From positions 29,646 to 93,645 of the forward strand of contig JAUXXQ010000161.1 of NCBI GenBank assembly GCA_030684815.1: 64,000 bases of DNA. Reading direction: 5' to 3'. The notes below the pieces were generated by a model, which saw only the letters and a program-made list of their open reading frames with translations, searched no databases and had not been told where the DNA came from. The stretch comes from Methylobacter sp. (lineage in GTDB: Bacteria > Pseudomonadota > Gammaproteobacteria > Methylococcales > Methylomonadaceae). This document shows, piece after piece, positions 18,797 through 27,306 of this stretch; the first letter of the stretch is position 1; every line of letters begins with the position of its first letter. Position numbers and translations under genes: made by a program.

Positions 18797-20011
18797 ATGG
18801 CAGTAGGGCAACGCAGTTTTCCAACCATGTATCCGGTCGCAGGCATTACGCTGGGCACCGCCAATGCAGGCATCAAGCAAACGGTCAGGGATGATATTTT
18901 AGTGATACAAATGGCCGAACATTCAACGTGTGCGGCGGTGTTTACCCAAAACGCTTTTTGCGCCGCGCCGGTGCATGTCGCCAAAGCCAATCTGGCGCAG
19001 AGTCCGCGCTGGTTATTGATTAATTCCGGCAATGCCAACGCCGGTACCGGCGAGCAAGGCATGAAAGATGCGTTAGCGACCTGCGCCGATGTGGCCGCCG
19101 TGGTCGAGGGCGCGGCAAATCAAGTGCTGCCGTTTTCCACCGGCGTCATCGGCCAGCCGCTGCCGGTGGGCAAAATTAAAGCCGCGTTGCGGGAAGCCGT
19201 CGGCAATCTGAATGCCGCCAACTGGGACAAGGCGGCTCAGGCGATTATGACCACCGATACCTTTCCGAAAGGCGTGTCCAACGTCATCGACATTGACGGC
19301 CAACCCATCACTATCAATGGCATTTCCAAAGGCGCGGGCATGATACAGCCGAATATGGCGACGATGCTGGGCTTTATCGCCACCGATGCGAAAATCGATC
19401 AAGCCCTGTTGCAAAACTGCCTAGCGCTGGCCGTCGAGCAATCGTTCAACCGCATCACTGTCGATGGCGACACCTCGACCAATGACGCCTGCGTAGTGAT
19501 GGCGAGCGGCTGTTCGTTGGCTCCTGAAATTACACAGGACAGCGCACATTATCAACTGTTTGCCGCTGCGCTGATGAGCGTGTGCAAACAACTGGCGGAA
19601 GCCATTGTCAGGGACGGCGAAGGCGCAACCAAGCTGATGCGCATTGTGGTCGAACAGGCTTTGAGCGATGAAGAAGCTGTGCGCGTCGGCAAAACCATCG
19701 CCCATTCGCCGCTGGTGAAAACCGCTTTTTTCGCCAGCGACCCGAACTGGGGCCGGATATTGGCGGCGGTTGGCCGTGCCGGTGTCGAAAACATGGTGTT
19801 GGAAAATGTGCAGCTGTATCTGGATGAGGTTTGCATTGTCAGAAACGGCGGCCGGGCTGATGACTATACCGAGGAAGCCGGGCAGCGGGTGATGGATCAG
19901 CAAGAGATTACTGTGACCGTTAAACTCGGTCGCGGCGATGCGGTGCAGGAAGTGCTAACCTGCGATTTGTCTTATGAATATGTGAAAATCAATGCGGAAT
20001 ATAGGACTTAA
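18797..20011 (+). CDS. argJ: Bifunctional glutamate N-acetyltransferase / ornithine acetyltransferase
   Basis: A 404-residue arginine-pathway enzyme that transfers acetyl from N-acetylornithine to glutamate and, in the bifunctional form, also uses acetyl-CoA. The self-cleavage region reads KGAGMIQPNMATMLGF near residue 180, with the nucleophile threonine in MATML. The later motifs GDTSTNDACVVMASG and DPNWGRILAAVGRAG are intact. Length is normal. It starts 3 bases after the MNT-HEPN gene without any functional link I can see. Confidence 0.96.
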   Translation: MAVGQRSFPTMYPVAGITLGTANAGIKQTVRDDILVIQMAEHSTCAAVFTQNAFCAAPVHVAKANLAQSPRWLLINSGNANAGTGEQGMKDALATCADVAAVVEGAANQVLPFSTGVIGQPLPVGKIKAALREAVGNLNAANWDKAAQAIMTTDTFPKGVSNVIDIDGQPITINGISKGAGMIQPNMATMLGFIATDAKIDQALLQNCLALAVEQSFNRITVDGDTSTNDACVVMASGCSLAPEITQDSAHYQLFAAALMSVCKQLAEAIVRDGEGATKLMRIVVEQALSDEEAVRVGKTIAHSPLVKTAFFASDPNWGRILAAVGRAGVENMVLENVQLYLDEVCIVRNGGRADDYTEEAGQRVMDQQEITVTVKLGRGDAVQEVLTCDLSYEYVKINAEYRT

Positions 20012-20378
20012 CAGCAGGTGAAAGGTACACGGCGAAAGGTTTATCGTTCCTATGTTACAGCGTTATCGTTCCCACGCTCCAGCGTGGAAATGCATCCGGC
20101 AACGCTCCAGCGTTGCGAAAGTGGGGTGCTCTTTCGTACCCACGCGCCGCGCCCATCTTTATACATAAGTATTTACGGGCTGTCGTGATTCCGAAGATTC
20201 TTGTCTGGCGTAACCATGAAACAGGCCGATATGCAGACCTTCCAGGTTTTAAAAACCTGGAAGGTCTAACTTGCAGCGCTCTGAATAGTGGGCTGTTGCA
20301 GTATGTGTATAACGACGGGCGTACTGCGAGGGAACGCATACCAGGCGCGCCGCGCCAAGAATTTCAGCCGCAGCGATC
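20012..20378. other. Repeat-filled spacer between argJ and the Nudix-ThiE gene
   Basis: This holds several unlike repeats. REP-like hairpins at 20052-20107 (CCCACGCTCCAGCGTGG and CAACGCTCCAGCGTTG) come first, then GTACCCACGCG near 20137. The 33-bp palindrome of the AGACCTTCCAGG family follows at 20235-20267. Further REP-like sequence with GCGCGCCGCGCC and CCCATACGGCGCGTGGG extends into the start of the next gene. No gene is visible. Confidence 0.6.
20235..20267. repeat. 33-bp palindrome, family A
   Basis: A perfect inverted repeat with 16-base arms (AGACCTTCCAGGTTTT and its complement) around one central A. It is one of five full copies in the window, all intergenic. The flanking TAACTTGCAGCG is shared with the degenerate copy near 11687. 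Confidence 0.9.
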
Positions 20379-21371
20379 ATGATAAAGACACAAGTTCGGC
20401 GTAGCGCGCCGGAACTACATTCCCATACGGCGCGTGGGAACAAGGATAAACCACTTCAAGTCGCGGTAGGCGTGGTCAAAAACCCGGAAGGAAAAATTTT
20501 GATTTCCTTGCGCCATGCAGAGCTACATCAAGGTGGCTTGTGGGAATTTCCCGGCGGCAAAATCGAAGCCTCGGAAACGGCAGAGCAAGCGCTAATCCGT
20601 GAGCTTAAAGAGGAGCTTAATATCAGCGTAAGCGCCGCAACGCCATTGATTACAATTAATCATCAATATCCCGACCTGTCCGTACAGTTAAAGGTTTTCC
20701 TGGTCGAGCAATTTTCCGGCGAAGTGAAAAGCTTGGAAGGCCAGCCATTCAAATGGGTGACACCGGCCGAACTGGGACATTACGCATTTCCCGCCGCCAA
20801 CCAGCCCATTATTACCGCCGCCCGCCTGCCGCCGTATTACGCGATTCTGGATGATGCCGATGAAAGCTTGTTATTGCCGAATCTGCAAAAGTTATTGAAC
20901 CGGGGCATTAAGTTGATTCAGGCGCGCTTGAAAAAACTGTCGCCCGCTGCGGTGGCAAGATTCATCGACCAGGCTTATCCCTTATGCCAACAGCAGCAGG
21001 CGCTGTTGTTAATGAATTCTGCGGTTGATTATCCGGCGCAAGTAGACGGCATTCATTTGACCAGCCAACACTTGATGGCGTTAAGCAAGCGTCCCGAAAA
21101 CAGCCAATGGCTTGCGGCATCCTGCCATAACCTTGAACAGTTGCAACAGGCGCAAAATATAGGCGTGGATTTTGCCGTGCTGGCGCCGGTGCTGGCCACC
21201 CAAACCCATCCGGGCGCCAAAGCCTTGGGCTGGGCGCAATTTTCCGATTTAATTGCCCAAGTGAATTTGCCGGTTTATGCCCTGGGCGGCATGAGCGAAT
21301 CTTGTTTGGCTACGGCGCGACAAAGTGGGGGGCAGGGTATAGCGGCAATCCGCGCTTTTCTTGTTGACTGA
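20379..21371 (+). CDS. Nudix hydrolase fused to a thiamine phosphate synthase-like domain
   Basis: A 330-residue two-domain protein. Residues about 28-150 are a MutT-type Nudix domain with the box GGKIEASETAEQALIRELKE and LKEELNI. Residues about 155-330 resemble ThiE/TenI: LNRGIKLIQARLK, GIHLTSQHL, AASCHN and VYALGGMSESCL. This fusion is known in gammaproteobacteria and is thought to clean oxidised nucleotides; the role of the ThiE part is uncertain. The first roughly 25 codons are encoded by REP-like repeat sequence, so the real start may be different. The ATG at 20379 is only the first available one. Confidence 0.85.
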   Translation: MIKTQVRRSAPELHSHTARGNKDKPLQVAVGVVKNPEGKILISLRHAELHQGGLWEFPGGKIEASETAEQALIRELKEELNISVSAATPLITINHQYPDLSVQLKVFLVEQFSGEVKSLEGQPFKWVTPAELGHYAFPAANQPIITAARLPPYYAILDDADESLLLPNLQKLLNRGIKLIQARLKKLSPAAVARFIDQAYPLCQQQQALLLMNSAVDYPAQVDGIHLTSQHLMALSKRPENSQWLAASCHNLEQLQQAQNIGVDFAVLAPVLATQTHPGAKALGWAQFSDLIAQVNLPVYALGGMSESCLATARQSGGQGIAAIRAFLVD

Positions 21372-21375
21372 TTCC

Positions 21376-21500
21376 GGCTACCAACTTAAGCCGGGACAGT
21401 TTTAAATGGGTGGCCGGGAACGCCAAGCCCCAGCTTGGCGCGAACACTCGCCAAGCTGGGGCTTGGCGTTCCCAGTTTGTCCCGGCTTAAGTTGGTAGCC
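21376..21500. repeat. Nested double palindrome
   Basis: An outer perfect 23-bp inverted repeat (21376-21398 and 21478-21500, starting GGCTACCAACTTAAG) encloses an inner perfect 25-bp inverted repeat (21416-21440 and 21449-21473, starting GGGAACGCCAAGCC) with an 8-base loop. The inner hairpin looks like a REP element inserted inside an older palindrome. It lies between convergent genes. Confidence 0.9.
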
Positions 21501-21562
21501 CTGATTCCTAACTGCTTTCAGCAAGTCGTGACGTAGGCATCGTTCCCACGATCAGGCTTTTC

Positions 21563-22183
21563 TTACTGATTGGTTTCAAACTGCTTCCAGCGGTTGACTA
21601 TCATGCAGAACAATTCCGCCGTTTTTTCGGCATCGTAGAGCGCTGAATGCGCTTTTTCATTATCCCAATCCAATCCCGCTGCCTGGGCAATTTTTGCCAA
21701 TACCGTTTGCTGATAGGCCAAGCCGCCCAAGGTGGCAGTATCGAAAGAGCTGAACGGATGAAACGGGCTGCGTTTGATTTGCGTGCGTTGAATGGCGGCA
21801 TTTAAAAAACCAATGTCAAAAGCCGGGTTGTGGCCGACCAAAATAGCGCGGCTGCAGTTGTTGCGTTTGACCGCTTCTTTAATCGGTTTGAACAACAGGT
21901 TTAACGCGTCTTTTTCTTCAATTGCCATGCGAAACGGATGGTAGGGGTCGATGCCGTTAAATTTAAGCGCGGCTTCGTCCAGTTCGGCATTTTTAAAGGG
22001 GACGACGTGTGTGGTGTAGCGCTCGGTAATGCCCAAGTCGCCGTTGCCGTCATATTCGACAATTACCGCCGCAATTTCCAGCAAGGCATGTTTTTTGGCA
22101 TTAAATCCGGCGGTTTCTATATCGACAATGACAGGGAGATAGCCTCGAAAACGTTTGTTTAGGGGAATTGCAAGTGTATCCAT
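21563..22183 (-). CDS. rnt: Ribonuclease T
   Basis: A 206-residue DEDD-family 3'-5' exoribonuclease that trims the CCA end of tRNAs and matures 5S and 23S rRNA. Exo motifs are VDIETAGFN (Exo I, near 21), GHNPAFDIGFLNAA (Exo II, near 118) and HSALYDAEKTAELF (Exo III, near 180), giving the full D-E-D-D set with the catalytic histidine. Length is typical. It is transcribed away from mlaA. Confidence 0.95.
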   Translation of the reverse strand: MDTLAIPLNKRFRGYLPVIVDIETAGFNAKKHALLEIAAVIVEYDGNGDLGITERYTTHVVPFKNAELDEAALKFNGIDPYHPFRMAIEEKDALNLLFKPIKEAVKRNNCSRAILVGHNPAFDIGFLNAAIQRTQIKRSPFHPFSSFDTATLGGLAYQQTVLAKIAQAAGLDWDNEKAHSALYDAEKTAELFCMIVNRWKQFETNQ

Positions 22184-22300
22184 TGTTTTAGAATTTGCCA
22201 GAAGGTGTCGAAATGATGAGCCATAAATGCGGCTATTTATGGTATGTTACGCGAAAATCTACCCATTATAAAAATATATAGAGCAACAGGAGATAATGTA

Positions 22301-23062
22301 ATGCTGCCGAAAAAAGTGATGACCCAACTTGGATGTCTTGTTTTATTGACTACATTAGGGGGGTGTGCAACGGTTGCCCACGATCCTAAAGATCCGTTTG
22401 AAGAATGGAACCGGAGCGTGCAATCGTTTAATGACAGCCTTGACGACTATGCAATGAAGCCGGTAGCAAAAGGTTACCGTTGGATAACACCTTCATTTGT
22501 TGACCAGGGTATCACCAATTTCTTCAGTAACATTAAAGATATAGGTGTAACAATCAATGATTTGTTACAGTTTAAACTTGCCCAAAGCGGCATGGATGGG
22601 TCGCGTTTTCTGGTCAACAGTATTGCCGGTCTTGGCGGTTTTATCGATGTTGCAACGATGATTGATTTGCCCAAACATAATGAAGATTTTGATCAAACCT
22701 TAGGCGTTTGGGGCGTGCCGCCAGGCCCTTATTTGGTGTTGCCGCTTTTGGGGCCGAGTTCACCGCGTGGCGTCGGCGGCCTGATTGGCGATGCGGCGAT
22801 GAATCCTATCAGTTATCTTGATTACGGCATCATTACCGGCGGCCTTTTTGCGTTGAATGCGGTTGATTTGCGGGCGGACAATCTGGACACCGAAAAAATA
22901 GCCTCAGAAGCGGCCATCGACCGCTACGCGTTTTTTAAAAGTGCCTATTTCCAACAGCGTGAATACCTGATTCATGATGGCAATTTGCCGGAAGAGTCGG
23001 ATTTCTTGCATTTTGATGAAGACTTTAACAAGGATAATTTGGCACCGGTTAAGCCTTATTAA
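22301..23062 (+). CDS. mlaA: MlaA (VacJ) outer-membrane lipoprotein
   Basis: A 253-residue lipoprotein of the Mla pathway, which removes mislocalised phospholipids from the outer leaflet of the outer membrane. The signal peptide ends in the lipobox LTTLGGC with Cys22 as the lipidated residue. DPFEEWNRSVQSFNDSLDD, VNSIAGLGGFIDVAT, TLGVWGVPPGPYLVLPLLGPS and YAFFKSAYFQQREYLIHDG are classic MlaA motifs. The ATG at 22301 has a strong AGGAGA site. An upstream in-frame ATG at 22244 would spoil the signal peptide. No other mla gene is nearby. Confidence 0.95.
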   Translation: MLPKKVMTQLGCLVLLTTLGGCATVAHDPKDPFEEWNRSVQSFNDSLDDYAMKPVAKGYRWITPSFVDQGITNFFSNIKDIGVTINDLLQFKLAQSGMDGSRFLVNSIAGLGGFIDVATMIDLPKHNEDFDQTLGVWGVPPGPYLVLPLLGPSSPRGVGGLIGDAAMNPISYLDYGIITGGLFALNAVDLRADNLDTEKIASEAAIDRYAFFKSAYFQQREYLIHDGNLPEESDFLHFDEDFNKDNLAPVKPY

Positions 23063-23166
23063 ATTGTTTGTTTCTGTTCGGCCTTCATGTAGTTTTGCTA
23101 AAGATTATCGGGCTTAATCTATAGAAGGTTGTGCTGATTTAAATAGTGTCATTGAGAATTCACATT

Positions 23167-24765
23167 ATGAACAAAGACGAATTACAGGCCATCAGAAAAC
23201 GGGTGTTTGAGTTAACAGTCACCAATGCCACCGGGTCGGATTTGGATGTGATGCTTAAACATGTATTTGCGCTATTGCGCGACTACCGCGATTTGCCGTT
23301 ACAACAGCAAGGTGCGGTGTTGCTGCTGAATCCGCGAGGGCGTTATTTTCAAGTCGCGCAATTTGGTATGGCGCCGGCCTGGGAAGGTAATTTGTGCTGG
23401 GATGCTGGCGTTTTTGCTTCGTCGCTGATTGCAACAGGCTGCCGGGTTGAAACAGTGCCGCTGTTTCATGGCGAAGAGCGCAAGCGGCCGCAGCGTTTAT
23501 TTCTGTTGCCGCTGTGTATTGGTAACCAAGGCATCGGCTACGCAGCTTTTTTTGTGCCGTTTGATTATCAACCCTCAGCGGCTCATGTCGATTTTATGGA
23601 CGATTTGGCCTATGTCCTGTCCGGCTTGGTTCATCGCGTACTCACTAATGAAACATTGCGCATCCGCGAGCTGGAGTTGGAAGAAGCCCGCGCCGATGCG
23701 ATCCGCAACTTGGGCATAGCCTCGGAATACCGGGACAACGACACTGGCTGGCATATCATGCGCATGACCAATTATGCGCAGGCGATTGCCAAAGCGCTCG
23801 GTTTGCCAGCGGATCAGCGCGAATTGCTGTATGTGACCGCACCGATGCATGACGTCGGCAAAATCGGCATTGCCGATGCAGTCTTGCTCAAGCCGGGCAA
23901 GCTGACTGAGGAAGAATTTGAAATCATGAAAACGCACACCCATATCGGCGTGTCGATTTTGACCGGCAATGATGCGATGAATGCCGCCGCGCGCGATATT
24001 GCCGGTTCGCATCATGAGCGTTGGGATGGCGCCGGTTATCCAGAAGGCCTGGTGGGCGAAAAAATCCCGATTTTGGCGCGCATTTGTTCAGTGGCTGATG
24101 TTTTCGATGCACTGACTTCGGTACGCCCCTATAAAAAAGCATGGACAGTCGAGGAGGCAACTGCCTGGGTGATTGCCGAATCCGGCAAGCATTTCGATCC
24201 GGCCATCGTGACCGCTTTTCAGGCCGCCATGCCGGAAATCTTACGCATACGCGAACTGTACCGTGACGATATTATCGATCCCAAACAAGTGTTGACCTTG
24301 CCGCCGGTTGAACCGAGGGACGATGTGTGGGCACCCTGGGATGACTCGTTGCGTGTGGGCATTGATGTCATCGATGAGCATCATCGTTACCTATTTGATT
24401 TAATTAATGATTTGTACGATGTGGTGGTCAATAAACTCGGCGCACGCGAAGTGGCGCGCTTGATCAAGGCCTTGGATGCCTATGCCAAAGTGCATTTCCG
24501 CAGTGAAGAACTGATGATGGCGCATTACAACTATGAAGGCATCGGCCGCCAGGAGCATCAGCACCACGCATTTGAAACAAAAATCTGCGAGTTTTACCAA
24601 GAACTGCACGACAACCCCTTAGTCGCCCAATTCGATGTCTTATCTTATTTGCGCGATTGGCTAGTGAAACACATCCTGTTCGATGTCTTATCTTATTTGC
24701 GCGATTGGCTAGTGAAACACATCCTGGTTGAAGACTTCCAGCTGCGTTCATTAGTCGGTATTTGA
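23167..24765 (+). CDS. GAF-like / HD-GYP / hemerythrin protein with tandem duplication
   Basis: A 532-residue signalling protein. Residues 1-175 look like a GAF sensor. Residues about 180-380 are an HD-GYP domain with HDVGKIGI and HHERWDGAGYPEGL, likely a cyclic-di-GMP phosphodiesterase. Residues about 395-525 are a bacteriohemerythrin with HHRYLFDL, HFRSEELMM, HQHHAFETK and WLVKHI, a di-iron oxygen site. A perfect 48-base tandem duplication near the end repeats FDVLSYLRDWLVKHIL in frame and doubles the last iron-ligand helix. The ATG at 23167 is chosen over the upstream GTG at 23146. It may couple oxygen level to c-di-GMP. Confidence 0.9.
   Translation: MNKDELQAIRKRVFELTVTNATGSDLDVMLKHVFALLRDYRDLPLQQQGAVLLLNPRGRYFQVAQFGMAPAWEGNLCWDAGVFASSLIATGCRVETVPLFHGEERKRPQRLFLLPLCIGNQGIGYAAFFVPFDYQPSAAHVDFMDDLAYVLSGLVHRVLTNETLRIRELELEEARADAIRNLGIASEYRDNDTGWHIMRMTNYAQAIAKALGLPADQRELLYVTAPMHDVGKIGIADAVLLKPGKLTEEEFEIMKTHTHIGVSILTGNDAMNAAARDIAGSHHERWDGAGYPEGLVGEKIPILARICSVADVFDALTSVRPYKKAWTVEEATAWVIAESGKHFDPAIVTAFQAAMPEILRIRELYRDDIIDPKQVLTLPPVEPRDDVWAPWDDSLRVGIDVIDEHHRYLFDLINDLYDVVVNKLGAREVARLIKALDAYAKVHFRSEELMMAHYNYEGIGRQEHQHHAFETKICEFYQELHDNPLVAQFDVLSYLRDWLVKHILFDVLSYLRDWLVKHILVEDFQLRSLVGI
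24631..24726 (+). repeat. Perfect 48-bp tandem duplication inside a coding region
   Basis: Bases 24631-24678 and 24679-24726 are identical, starting TTCGATGTCTTATC. The unit is 16 codons, so the frame is kept. Identity at every position implies a very recent event or an assembly artefact. Confidence 0.97.
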
Positions 24766-24796
24766 ACATCAAAAGTAACACCTAAAAAACATAACC

Positions 24797-25402
24797 ATGG
24801 AAGAGCTGATTAACCTGATTGAAGCCAACGTGCTTTATGCGCCCTATATTATTTTCGGCGCCTTAATCCTCGCCGGATTTAACATCCCTGTTTCCGAAGA
24901 CGCCATGCTCTTCATCTCCGCCGTTTTAGCCAGCCAACATCCCGATGTTGCAGCAAAATTATTTGTCGCGGTCTATCTGGGCGCTTATTTTTCCGACCTC
25001 ATCAGCTATGCACTGGGGCGGATATTAGGCCCGAAACTCTTTAAAATCCGCTTTTTTGCCAATGCAGTGCCACCGGAAAGAATAGACAAGATTCATGGGT
25101 TTTATAGCAAATACGGCATGGTCACCATTTTTCTCGGGCGGTTTATCCCGTTCGGCGTCAGGAACGGCCTGTTCCTGACCGCAGGCTTGGGGGAAATGAA
25201 TTTCCTAAAATTCGCACTCGCCGACTTGGCCGCCTGCACCATCACCACGACAGTCTATTTTTCGCTGTATTACCATTACGGTCAAACCATGATTGATTAC
25301 GTCAAAACCGGCAGCTGGATTATCTTGGGTATCGCGGTTGTATTGATGGGCGTTTATTACCTGATTAGGAAACGAAAATCCGCCCGCTTTATGAGCCTGT
25401 AA
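24797..25402 (+). CDS. DedA family membrane protein
   Basis: A 201-residue inner-membrane protein of the DedA/VTT superfamily, whose members are linked to lipid-carrier recycling and proton homeostasis. It shows the re-entrant-loop motifs GFNIPVSEDAMLF near residue 30 and FLGRFIPFGVRNGLFLTAGLGEMN near 108-132, with hydrophobic helices around them and a basic tail RKRKSAR. Substrate cannot be told from sequence. Confidence 0.9.
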   Translation: MEELINLIEANVLYAPYIIFGALILAGFNIPVSEDAMLFISAVLASQHPDVAAKLFVAVYLGAYFSDLISYALGRILGPKLFKIRFFANAVPPERIDKIHGFYSKYGMVTIFLGRFIPFGVRNGLFLTAGLGEMNFLKFALADLAACTITTTVYFSLYYHYGQTMIDYVKTGSWIILGIAVVLMGVYYLIRKRKSARFMSL

Positions 25403-25528
25403 CCGCGCCTTGGCCGACACTATGAAATGGCGATAAGGCCGCACAGGCTTCCGGCTTTTAGCCTTTAGCCATGAAATGGTTATAATTGCCCGCACTATCG
25501 AACGCTAAACCGCTTGGACAACATTGTA

Positions 25529-26704
25529 ATGAAACCACAACCTATTTTTGATTACCCCCTTTTCGCTTTGGGGTTTAGAGCTTTTTTTGCCTTGGCGGGA
25601 CTGGCCGCGCTAGTGCTGATTGTGTTTTGGAATGCACTGTTCAATGGCACTTTAGCGGCAGAACATTATTTCCCCGACAGTTATTGGCACGCGCACGAAA
25701 TGTTGCTCGGTTATGCCGTTGCGGTCATTGCCGGGTTCTTATTGACGGCGGTGAAAAACTGGACGGGCAAGCCGACGTTGACCGGCGATGGCTTGGCCAG
25801 CTTGTGTTTTTTATGGCTTTATGGCCGCATCCTGCCGTTTTATGCGGGGCTGTTGCCTGACGTTTTGATTGCGCTGGTGGATTTTTCTTTTTTGCCGATG
25901 TTGGCTTATCAAGTCAGCAAGCCGATTATTTCGGCCAAACAGCACAAAAATCTATTTTTTATCGGCCTGTTGCTGCTGTTGATGCTAGGCAACGGCTTGA
26001 TCCATGCTGAAATGCTCGGTGCATCAATCAATACGGCAGCGACAGGCCTTGAGCTGGTGGTTGCGGTTATCATTATTTTGATTTTGATTATTGCCGGACG
26101 CGTGTTCCCTTTTTTCACTGAACGCGGCATTTCGGGAACGCTGATTATCCGTAACCCGATGCTGGATAATGCCTCAGTTGCCTCTGCGCTTATTGTCTTT
26201 GCGCTGCAATTGGCGGGTATTTCTGGCACTTTACTGGCGTTGGCGGCGGCCATTGCCGTTGCGGTTAACGGCCTCCGGTTCGCCGGATGGTATGTGCAAC
26301 GTATCTGGTATGTGCCGTTGTTATGGGTGCTTTATACCGGTTACGCCTGGGTCATTTTGGGTTTTGTCCTGACCGCATTAACCGCCTATTCGCTGGTGTT
26401 GCCGTCGCTCGCGCTGCACGCGTTTACGCTGGGCGGCGTTGGCGTGTTGACCTTGGGGATGATGGCGAGGGTCTCATTAGGCCACACCGGGCGGGCGCTC
26501 AAAGCGTCCAATGCGATCTCTATCGCCTTTGTGTTGATTAATGTCGCGGCATTGTTCCGGGTTTTGCTGCCGATAGCGATGCCAAGCTGGTACGGCAATT
26601 TGATTTATCTGTCGACATTGTCCTGGCTGGCGGCATTCTCGTTATTTGTTTTTGTCTATGCGCCCATATTGACCCGGGCGCGCATTGACGGTCAGGACGG
26701 TTAA
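25529..26704 (+). CDS. nnrS: NnrS family protein
   Basis: A 391-residue, twelve-helix heme- and copper-containing membrane protein associated with nitric oxide stress. It begins with a cytoplasmic IFDYPLFALGFRAFF, and DSYWHAHEMLLGYAVAVIAGFLLTAVKNWTG is the strongest family motif. Conserved histidines recur in LIHAEML, LALHAFTLGGVGVLTLGMMARVSLGHTGR. The ATG at 25529 is used; an upstream TTG gives five extra residues. It ends directly against the next gene and probably shares its transcript. Confidence 0.93.
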   Translation: MKPQPIFDYPLFALGFRAFFALAGLAALVLIVFWNALFNGTLAAEHYFPDSYWHAHEMLLGYAVAVIAGFLLTAVKNWTGKPTLTGDGLASLCFLWLYGRILPFYAGLLPDVLIALVDFSFLPMLAYQVSKPIISAKQHKNLFFIGLLLLLMLGNGLIHAEMLGASINTAATGLELVVAVIIILILIIAGRVFPFFTERGISGTLIIRNPMLDNASVASALIVFALQLAGISGTLLALAAAIAVAVNGLRFAGWYVQRIWYVPLLWVLYTGYAWVILGFVLTALTAYSLVLPSLALHAFTLGGVGVLTLGMMARVSLGHTGRALKASNAISIAFVLINVAALFRVLLPIAMPSWYGNLIYLSTLSWLAAFSLFVFVYAPILTRARIDGQDG

Positions 26705-27133
26705 ATGCTGTCCAGAATAGATGGTATTGTCGAGCTGGTCACCAGTTCGCTGGTGTTGTTTTCGAGCATCGGCATTTTCGTGTTGACCCTAAACGCCCGC
26801 TATACCCACGCAATCAGCCGGGTCAGGGACATTTACGATGAACTGGGCAGCTGCGAGGACACAAGAAAAATGGAAAGGGAGCTTAATGCCATGGTGTACC
26901 GTTGTCATGTGCTCAAATGGAGTTTCGGCCTGCTGTTGTGCAGCGCCATCAGCAGCGGCATGTTTATGCTGGGTTCAATATCTTCGCGCTTTACCGACGT
27001 TATCAATCCCGAAGTGTTGATAGCCTTCGTGGTCGGCAGTGTACTGTTTATTTTCAGCTCAATGGTGTGTCTGTTTATCGACGTGCTGGCTTCGTTAAAA
27101 GCCACGATGATTCATATTGAAAGGGCACGGTGA
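26705..27133 (+). CDS. DUF2721 family membrane protein
   Basis: A 142-residue inner-membrane protein of unknown function with three hydrophobic segments, one at the N-terminus (LVTSSLVLFSSIGIFVLTL) and two after residue 75. The motif LNARYTHAISRVRDIYDEL, between the first and second segments, is typical of DUF2721. It begins on the base after the nnrS stop, so the pair is probably co-transcribed. Confidence 0.8.
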   Translation: MLSRIDGIVELVTSSLVLFSSIGIFVLTLNARYTHAISRVRDIYDELGSCEDTRKMERELNAMVYRCHVLKWSFGLLLCSAISSGMFMLGSISSRFTDVINPEVLIAFVVGSVLFIFSSMVCLFIDVLASLKATMIHIERAR

Positions 27134-27191
27134 AAGTTATCACCACGAAGGGCGCGAATAATAGGTTGCTTATTGCGCGTCAAAGCGAGTT

Positions 27192-27224
27192 AGACCTTCC
27201 AGGTTTTTAAAACCTGGAAGGTCT
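27192..27224. repeat. 33-bp palindrome, family A
   Basis: A perfect inverted repeat with 16-base arms, same family as at 20235. It lies between convergent genes (the DUF2721 gene and the HupE-receptor fusion), where it could act as a bidirectional transcript end. Confidence 0.9.
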
Positions 27225-27306
27225 GCAGTTTGGCTCGAAAGCCACAAAATTTTCGTGTTAAGCGTGGACAATTTTTGGTATGTCTTTTTCAGGAAATCGC
27301 CTAAAA

